Shown: positions 54,713 to 62,552 of the stretch, one piece after another
Numbering within the stretch: the stretch's first letter is position 1
Layout: the number at the start of each line of letters is the position of its first letter
NCBI GenBank assembly: GCA_022648165.1
Contig: JALCLX010000010.1
Span: 1-62,552, forward strand
Length of the DNA stretch: 62,552 nt
Source of the DNA: Ancrocorticia sp.
Lineage (GTDB): Bacteria > Actinomycetota > Actinomycetes > Actinomycetales > Actinomycetaceae
Direction of reading: 5' to 3'
Translations under genes and position numbers: made by a program
The notes under the pieces: generated by a model
What the model was told of the DNA's origin: nothing
Seen by the model: only the letters and a program-made list of their open reading frames with translations
Databases searched by the model: none

Positions 54713-56223
54713 TCGTCTGAGCGGCGCCAGAATATGATGGCGAGTGTGAGGGCAGCCGATACGAACAACGCGATCACTGCCAGGCTGCAACTGTAGCCGG
54801 TGTACCAACCATCAATTGTGACGCCGCCGCCGTACATAGCGAAAAGTACGCCCGTGATCAGGGCATTGCCTATGGCGGTGGTGATGCGTTGACTGGTCTG
54901 TTGCACGCCACCTGCAGTGCCGCCGTGCGCTGGAGGAACGTGCATCATGGATTGAGTCTGGTTAGCTGCACCCATGCACCCCGCACCGAAACCGAGCGGC
55001 AACAACGGTATCGCCATCAGGGCGATCGGCCAGTTGGCCCGGGCAACGCCCGCAGAAAAGCCGATGAGTAAAAGCACAGACACAACGATCAACGAGAGCG
55101 CCATGACCTGAATCTGTTTTCCCTTTTCGATTGCGCGTTTTCCAGACCATACTGCTGCATATCCGGAAAGCAACGCGTTCGGCAAACCGATTAAGCCCAC
55201 TGCGAGTGCGCTCACTCCCATCCCATCCTGCAGAAAAAGTGCCATGGCTACGAAGATTGTGGTGCTCCCGAGGAACTGCAGTGCCGATATGCCGGTGCAG
55301 TAGCTAAATGAGCGGATCTTGAATAGCGACAGATCAACCATTGGGAAATGACCGTGCTGCGCATACGATTTCTCCCACATCACCCAGACGGGTATCAGCA
55401 GGAAGCCGCACGCTAGCACATACCAGCGCCACGCCACGCCGTGCAGCATGAACGGAAGCATGATGCACAAAACTGCGAGTGCGAGGAGGGCCATCCCAAT
55501 TGGGTCCAGATCAACGCGTTGGTGCGCAGAACGTGGCGATCGGCCTTGGGTGCGCATGGCGTCATCATATTCTTCTCGCGTGAGCTGGGCATGGGGCCCA
55601 AGCGCGCGGCGCTCTTTCGAAAACGGAAGAAAACGGATTGCGGCAAATGCGCCGATAATGCCGATAGGCACATTGAGGAAGAAGCTGTAACGCCAGCCAG
55701 GATCGGGCGAGAATACTGCGACCAGGCTTCCGGAGATAAGAGGCCCGAGTGCAACTGACATTGAGACGACGAGGCCCATGAAGCCGAATGCCCGTGCCCG
55801 GGCCGGACCTTGAAAGTACTGTTGAATAAGTCCGGTGACTTGAGGCGAATAGAAACCCGCGCCGATACCCTGGAGCACCCGCATCATGTTGAGATGAATG
55901 ATTGAGTCTGACAGGCCGCAGCCGAGTGAAGCCAGTGTAAAAATCACGAGTCCGATCACCCAGAGGCTTGAGCGTCCGAAAATATCACCCAAACGGCCTG
56001 CTGGCACAAGAATGATCCCAACGGCTAGTGCGTATCCAGACAGAACCATCTGGATGGAGCCCTCGCTCGCCTGCATCGAGTTCTCGATCGATGGGAGCAA
56101 GTTGTTGACCGAGCTCACCTGGAGTAGCGACAACATGAGTGAGATCAACAGAACGGCCAGCATCCAGTTTCGATCGTATTTACGTGAGGATCCAGGAACT
56201 GTGAAGTACCGCGAGTTATTCAT
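54709..56223 (-). CDS. MFS exporter (DHA2-like)
   Basis: The 504-residue transporter has about 14 hydrophobic segments and the motif A-like [15 protein letters not shown], with [14 protein letters not shown] as motif C-like region. These traits are typical of drug/proton antiporters; substrate unknown. The ATG at 56223 has AAAGG five bases upstream; a longer start 25 codons earlier lacks support. Its end overlaps argG convergently by four bases. An inverted repeat upstream suggests repressor control. Confidence 0.85.
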   Translation of the reverse strand: MNNSRYFTVPGSSRKYDRNWMLAVLLISLMLSLLQVSSVNNLLPSIENSMQASEGSIQMVLSGYALAVGIILVPAGRLGDIFGRSSLWVIGLVIFTLASLGCGLSDSIIHLNMMRVLQGIGAGFYSPQVTGLIQQYFQGPARARAFGFMGLVVSMSVALGPLISGSLVAVFSPDPGWRYSFFLNVPIGIIGAFAAIRFLPFSKERRALGPHAQLTREEYDDAMRTQGRSPRSAHQRVDLDPIGMALLALAVLCIMLPFMLHGVAWRWYVLACGFLLIPVWVMWEKSYAQHGHFPMVDLSLFKIRSFSYCTGISALQFLGSTTIFVAMALFLQDGMGVSALAVGLIGLPNALLSGYAAVWSGKRAIEKGKQIQVMALSLIVVSVLLLIGFSAGVARANWPIALMAIPLLPLGFGAGCMGAANQTQSMMHVPPAHGGTAGGVQQTSQRITTAIGNALITGVLFAMYGGGVTIDGWYTGYSCSLAVIALFVSAALTLAIIFWRRSDD

Positions 56224-56237
56224 GGAGACCTTTCGAC

Positions 56238-56250
56238 CTAGTAACACTAG
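56238..56250. promoter_or_regulatory. Inverted repeat upstream of MFS gene
   Basis: CTAGT (56238-56242) and ACTAG (56246-56250) form a 5-bp inverted repeat 14 bp from the MFS start, in the divergent region shared with the nitroreductase gene. This is a possible TetR- or MarR-type operator, but no regulator gene is adjacent. Confidence 0.35.
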
Positions 56251-56309
56251 TCTGTGGGCGTGGCCCGCGGAAGATTCTGAGGCAGAGGTGTACACCACCC
56301 TGGAAAGCG

Positions 56310-56315
56310 TAAGAT
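56310..56315 (+). promoter_or_regulatory. Leaderless -10 element for nitroreductase gene
   Basis: TAAGAT ends six bases before the ATG at 56322. Confidence 0.55.
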
Positions 56316-56321
56316 CGCCCC

Positions 56322-57086
56322 ATGGACCTCCTCAATTCTACGATTGACACACAGTTGCGGCACCGAACTATCCGCCAATTTACAGGCGATCCGCTCCCTG
56401 ATGACGTTTTCCGTACGCTCATGGACGTAGCGCAACGCACAGCGTCGTCACGCGGTATGCAGCACGCATCGATCATTCGAGTGGTCGATGCGCAACTGCG
56501 CAGTGTGCTGGCGGACGTGGGGCATCAGGCGTATATGGGCCAGGCGCCGGAGATGCTGGTCTTCATCGTGGACACACACCGTAACCAGGTGATACTTGAT
56601 GAACGAGGGGCTGCAGGCTATGGCGCACGCTCGATGGACTCTTTCTTCGAAGGGTGGACCGATGCCTGTTTGATGGCGCAGAACATCGTGGTTGCGGCCG
56701 AATCACTCGGATTAGGAACCAACTATTTTGGAAACGTGTTGAATTCTCCGAGCCGCGTCATCGAATTGCTGCGTTTGCCGGCGCTGACATTTCCCGTTGT
56801 GGGGCTCACGCTGGGGTATCCCGCGCAGGATCCGCAACTGAAACCGCGAATGCCGATGAGTTTGCGAGTGATGACAAATGGATACACGGAACCGCCGTCT
56901 GTGGTGGATGCATTGCGCGATTACGATGCCGTGATGCAGACGTACTACGACCTGAGGGAACACGGACGGCGCTCTGATACCTTCACCGATCAGGTGGTCT
57001 CCAAGCTGAACGCTGTTCTCCCGGAACGCCACCACATTGTGCAGGCTATTCGTTCGCAAGGTTGGGATCTTGCCCTTGCGGATTGA
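56322..57086 (+). CDS. NfsA/FRP-like flavin-dependent nitroreductase
   Basis: The 254-residue protein resembles oxygen-insensitive NADPH nitroreductase or flavin reductase: an N-terminal RHRTIRQFTGDPLP FMN-binding segment, SSRGMQHASII, ACLMAQNIVVAAESLGLGTNYFGNV, and GLTLGYPAQDPQLKPRMP. It probably uses FMN and NADPH to reduce quinones or nitro compounds. It lies between two MFS genes in the block that splits argG from argH. Its last 41 bases overlap the convergent MFS gene. Confidence 0.88.
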   Translation: MDLLNSTIDTQLRHRTIRQFTGDPLPDDVFRTLMDVAQRTASSRGMQHASIIRVVDAQLRSVLADVGHQAYMGQAPEMLVFIVDTHRNQVILDERGAAGYGARSMDSFFEGWTDACLMAQNIVVAAESLGLGTNYFGNVLNSPSRVIELLRLPALTFPVVGLTLGYPAQDPQLKPRMPMSLRVMTNGYTEPPSVVDALRDYDAVMQTYYDLREHGRRSDTFTDQVVSKLNAVLPERHHIVQAIRSQGWDLALAD

Positions 57087-58361
57087 GCGGACGGCCGCGT
57101 AAATCGATTCCCAGCCTGCGGTAGGCGGGTTTGATGAGGAGAGCAACCCAGATAGCCCCGCCGATTCCGATGCCCGCTGTTGCCCACAAGCTCGCAGCAA
57201 CACCGATAGCGTGGGTCATCCCGGATGCGATAAACGGGCCAGCTGCCGTCCCGATACTGACGATAGCCTGCCACAGCCCGAGGAAGTTCGCACGGTTGTG
57301 GACGGGCGAAAGATCGGCTCCGGTGGTCATGACCACGCCGGCACCAAAACCATTCCCAAATCCCAAGACGCATGCGCCGATCACGAAGCCGGGCACCGTG
57401 GGCCATGCGAGCATGATAATGATCCCGGCTGGCATGACGGTGAGCGAAGGAATCAGCGCGGCTAATCTACCGTGCTTGTCCATGAGGCCGCCCGAGACCA
57501 CGAACATCACCGAATCCACCAAAGCAGACACTGCGAAGGTGGCAGTGATGATTCGTTCATCAACACCGAGGTACGTCCCCCACAACGGGACTATGACGTT
57601 GCGGTTAGAACGGAGTATCGAGATCGCGTTCAGGCCCACGCCCATGATCACTGTGGCGAAGACGGAGCGAACAGTCTTTTCAGCGGCTGCTTGCTCGCCT
57701 CGCATGGGCTGCGGGGACGGCTTCTTTCCGAGATTCTGCGCAACCACGGTGGGAGGCTCAGCTGGCACGAGGAAAACGACGATCATGAGCGTGGCGATCG
57801 CTGAGAGCACGAACGCAAACCAAAACGGCGAACCGAGGAACCACAGTCCCAGTAATGCGGTTGAAACCGCAGGGCCGATCAGTTGCCCAAGGCGATTCAT
57901 GCCGCCCAGTGTGGACAATCCTCGCGCCCGCCACGCAGGATCGATGTTTTCGGCCACATACGCCTGCCTTCCGAGCTGCCAGATGTTGGCACCCAGCGCG
58001 ATCAGGACGAGCGCGATGACGAAGGATGAACGCGCAAAAAGAGTTGTCCCCACGACCAGCGCACCGACGGACAGGAGCAGTGCCAAACACGTGACAATGC
58101 CAGCCGAGATGAGGGCCGCGCGATCGCCTATTCGGGAGATGAAACGTCCAAGCGGAGGCGATGCGATAACACCGATCAGGCCAAATACGCCAACGACGGC
58201 CGAAGATTCGGCCTCGTTGAAACCGATGTCCAAAGCCGCTAACACGAGCACGGGCGTAATAGCGCCGGTCCCTATCGCATAGATAAGAGCGGGGATATAG
58301 ACGGGCAGCACCAGAGGACCCAATGGGTTCTTGTGGATGCCCCCAGCGTTCGTCTTATGCT

Positions 58362-58365
<4 letters not shown>
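57046..58365 (-). CDS. MFS transporter downstream of argF
   Basis: The 439-residue protein has about 12 hydrophobic segments with a motif A-like [13 protein letters not shown] and a central cytoplasmic loop rich in charged residues. Its ATG overlaps the argF stop by four bases (ATGA), so it is cotranscribed and probably cotranslated with argF. That invites a role in moving arginine, ornithine or a related compound, but the sequence resembles general drug/metabolite MFS proteins and no substrate can be assigned. Confidence 0.83.
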
Positions 58366-60902
<2,537 letters not shown>

Positions 60903-60904
60903 AT

Positions 60905-60944
60905 CGTGGTGTAGGTGCCCAGCGCGTGGTGTGGGCGCCCAGCA
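60905..60944 (+). repeat. Tandem 20-bp repeat past argH
   Basis: CGTGGTGTAGGTGCCCAGCG (60905-60924) is followed by CGTGGTGTGGGCGCCCAGCA (60925-60944), with three differences. It begins two bases after the argH stop. Confidence 0.88.
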
Positions 60945-60972
60945 ACCAAGAGACAGAACGAAAGGAAGATTC

Positions 60973-62238
60973 GTGACAGACGTCATCGACGAATTGCAGT
61001 GGCGCGGCCTCATTGCGCAATCCACTGATATGGATGCTTTGCGGCGTTCGTTGGCGGAAGGGCCTGTGACGTTCTATTGCGGTTTTGATCCCACGGCGCC
61101 TTCCCTGCATCATGGGCATCTCGTAGCGGTGAAAGTGATGCGCCATCTTCAGATGGCCGGGCATCACCCGATCGCGCTGATCGGAGGCGCTACTGGCCTT
61201 ATCGGCGATCCGCGGCCCAGCGGAGAAAGGACTCTCAATACCCGTGATGTGGTGGCCCAATGGGCCGGCTCGCTGCGCGCACAACTGGAGTCCTTGCTGG
61301 ATTTCTCGGGTAAGAATCCCGCACGAATCGTCAATAATCTTGACTGGACGGGCAAGCTGAGCGCCATTGATTTTCTGCGGGACATTGGCAAACATTTCCG
61401 AATGGGAACGATGCTGAGCAAGGATATCGTTGCGCGGCGCTTGGATTCTGAGGAGGGAATCTCGTTCACGGAGTTTAGCTATCAGATTCTGCAAGCCAAC
61501 GATTACCTTGAGCTATACCGCCGGTACGGGTGCACACTGGAGGTCGGCGGCAACGATCAGTGGGGCAACCTGGTGGGCGGGATGGATCTTATCCGCAAAG
61601 TTGAAGGAAAGAACGTCCACGTCCTCACGAATCCCCTCATTACGAAGTCCGATGGAACCAAATTCGGCAAGACCGAGGGCGGGGCGATTTGGCTGAACCC
61701 GCAGATGCTGAGCCCCTACAAGTTTTACCAGTTCTGGCTCAATACGGCAGACGACGACGTGGTGCGCATGCTCAAAGTTTTTACGTTCCGCTCACGTGAG
61801 GAGATCGAGGAGCTGGAACGCGCGGTTGCGCAGCGGCCGCAGGGGCGGGAGGCGCAACGGGCGCTCGCCTCGGACGTGACCATATGGGTGCACGGTGCGC
61901 AGGCAACACGGCGTGTTATTGCAGCTTCGCAGGCGCTTTTCGGAGGCGCAGAGTTGAAGGACATCGACCAGGGCACCCTGCACGATGCCGTCGCGGAGCT
62001 GCCGTCCACAGAAGGGCGTGTGGGCCAGCCGATTGTCGAATTGTTTGTTGGAACGAAGCTGGAACGCGGTGTGGGGGCCGCACGCCGCACTCTCGCCTCG
62101 GGAGGGCTGAATGTCAATAACGTCAAGGTGCGAGATCCCGAACGGACGCTCGAAGTAGGAGACGTGCTGCCTGGAGGCGTGGTCGTGCTGCGCAAGGGTA
62201 AAAAGAATCTGGCAGTAGTGCGCGTCACTATGCCGTGA
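60973..62238 (+). CDS. tyrS: Tyrosyl-tRNA synthetase
   Basis: The 421-residue class I synthetase has the HIGH-like HHGH (46-49, in PSLHHGHLVAVK), the tyrosine-binding QANDYLELYRRYGCTLEVGGNDQWGN stretch (described here in part), the KMSKS-like KFGKT, and a C-terminal S4 domain (GGLNVNNVKV). The GTG at 60973 has AAAGGAAG upstream and gives the normal N-terminus; a GTG 14 codons upstream in the tandem repeat is rejected. The argH-tyrS order is widespread in actinobacteria. Confidence 0.96.
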   Translation: MTDVIDELQWRGLIAQSTDMDALRRSLAEGPVTFYCGFDPTAPSLHHGHLVAVKVMRHLQMAGHHPIALIGGATGLIGDPRPSGERTLNTRDVVAQWAGSLRAQLESLLDFSGKNPARIVNNLDWTGKLSAIDFLRDIGKHFRMGTMLSKDIVARRLDSEEGISFTEFSYQILQANDYLELYRRYGCTLEVGGNDQWGNLVGGMDLIRKVEGKNVHVLTNPLITKSDGTKFGKTEGGAIWLNPQMLSPYKFYQFWLNTADDDVVRMLKVFTFRSREEIEELERAVAQRPQGREAQRALASDVTIWVHGAQATRRVIAASQALFGGAELKDIDQGTLHDAVAELPSTEGRVGQPIVELFVGTKLERGVGAARRTLASGGLNVNNVKVRDPERTLEVGDVLPGGVVVLRKGKKNLAVVRVTMP

Positions 62239-62336
62239 TTTGACCCGAGGGTGTTGGATCCGTAAGATAAATACCTGTTGCCGGGCGGCAGAGCGGAACT
62301 GCGAAAGTGGTTCCATCACGAAAGCCGCAGGTAACA

Positions 62337-62352
62337 AGGACTTTTGAGTCCT
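62337..62352 (+). other. Small hairpin between tyrS and rRNA promoter
   Basis: AGGACT-TTTG-AGTCCT is a perfect 6-bp stem without a T tract. The rest of 62239-62365 shows nothing recognisable. Confidence 0.35.
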
Positions 62353-62365
62353 CATCTCCATGCGC

Positions 62366-62394
62366 TTGACCAACGTGGTCCGCGCTGGTAGATT
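62366..62394 (+). promoter_or_regulatory. Probable rRNA operon promoter
   Basis: TTGACC (62366-62371) and TAGATT (62389-62394) are separated by the optimal 17 bp, the best vegetative promoter in the window. The following T/G-rich, gene-free sequence fits an rRNA leader. Confidence 0.65.
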
Positions 62395-62399
62395 AAATT

Positions 62400-62552
62400 T
62401 CCGCCTCTCCTGTGGGTCCTTTTTAGGGGTTTGTGGGGTGTGGGTGTGGTGGTTGGTTGTCTGATAGTGTGTTGGATGTTTTTGGTTTGTGGCATTTGAT
62501 GGGTGGCTTGCTGCTGCTGTTGTGTGGTGGTGGGTTGTTTGTTGGGTGTTTT
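62400..62552 (+). other. Probable 16S rRNA operon leader (5' part)
   Basis: This T/G-rich stretch contains CTGATAGTGTGTTGGATG (62461-62478), which resembles the GAACTC-ATAGTGTGTTT-type leader found before 16S rRNA in many actinobacteria. No mature 16S start is reached before the window ends. No coding frame is present. Confidence 0.5.

Noticed and set aside
57131-58282. 383-codon plus-strand frame opposite an MFS gene
   Set aside because: Antisense to a well-supported membrane protein; Ser/Thr/Pro/Ala-rich composition is typical of such shadows.
60931-60972. tyrS start within the argH tandem repeat
   Set aside because: The GTG at 60973 has AAAGGAAG at proper spacing and gives the normal N-terminus.

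Overview
The window reads as chromosomal DNA of a moderately high-GC actinobacterium, most likely a facultatively anaerobic member of the Actinomycetaceae (Arcanobacterium/Trueperella-like). This is inferred from gene order and protein character, not from a database search. Several neighbourhoods are typical of actinobacteria: trpD beside a lone Lrp/AsnC sensor domain and a DnaQ-UvrC fusion; priA-SseB-infC-rpmI-rplT; aspS-rarA-rpsD-DUF948-alaS-ruvX-mltG-aroE-pilD-aroC-aroK; and argCJBDRG...H-tyrS leading into what looks like an rRNA operon promoter. No mobile element, CRISPR array or tRNA gene was found.

Layout. 1-485: non-coding repeat region and sodA terminator. 486-6702: sodA, a receiver-like protein, trpD, Lrp-type domain, DEDDh-UvrC nuclease, recO, uppS. 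6782-14621: a histidine region (hisD; then hisC-hisB-unknown-hisH-priA-SseB) split by a VIT-type metal transporter and a tandem universal stress protein. 14622-17197: structured leader, infC with an AUU start, rpmI, rplT, an rRNA methyltransferase. 17197-21910: a candidate redox operator and a four-gene 2-oxoacid:ferredoxin oxidoreductase operon ending in a GltD-like flavoprotein fused to a ferredoxin. 21911-22444: repeat-rich spacer. 22445-31517: pfkB, pheST, SDR, DEAD-box helicase, MFS exporter. 31706-48540: aspS, rarA, rpsD, DUF948, alaS, ruvX, mltG, a degenerate aroE, prepilin peptidase, aroC, aroK, a degenerate aroK copy, hisS and two membrane GTPases. 48541-60902: arginine genes argCJBDRG, interrupted by a block (MFS, nitroreductase, MFS, argF) before argH. 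60973-62238: tyrS. 62239-62552: probable start of an rRNA operon (promoter and leader only).

Themes. (1) Two shikimate-pathway genes in their expected places have lost their catalytic residues (AroE-like and second AroK-like), and aroB is absent from its usual position. (2) At least eight gene 3' flanks carry 2-4 tandem copies of a 19-25 bp unit, private to each gene. In four cases the first copy contains the stop codon itself. (3) A near-identical 14-bp palindrome (GGGACGAT-A/C-GTCCC) overlaps the promoters of sodA and of the ferredoxin oxidoreductase operon, suggesting one oxygen or redox regulator. (4) Thirteen genes have a -10 hexamer placed exactly 6 or 7 bases before the start codon, which indicates leaderless mRNAs and fixes several starts. 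(5) ArgR-type TGCAT sites sit on the argC start and between argF and argH.
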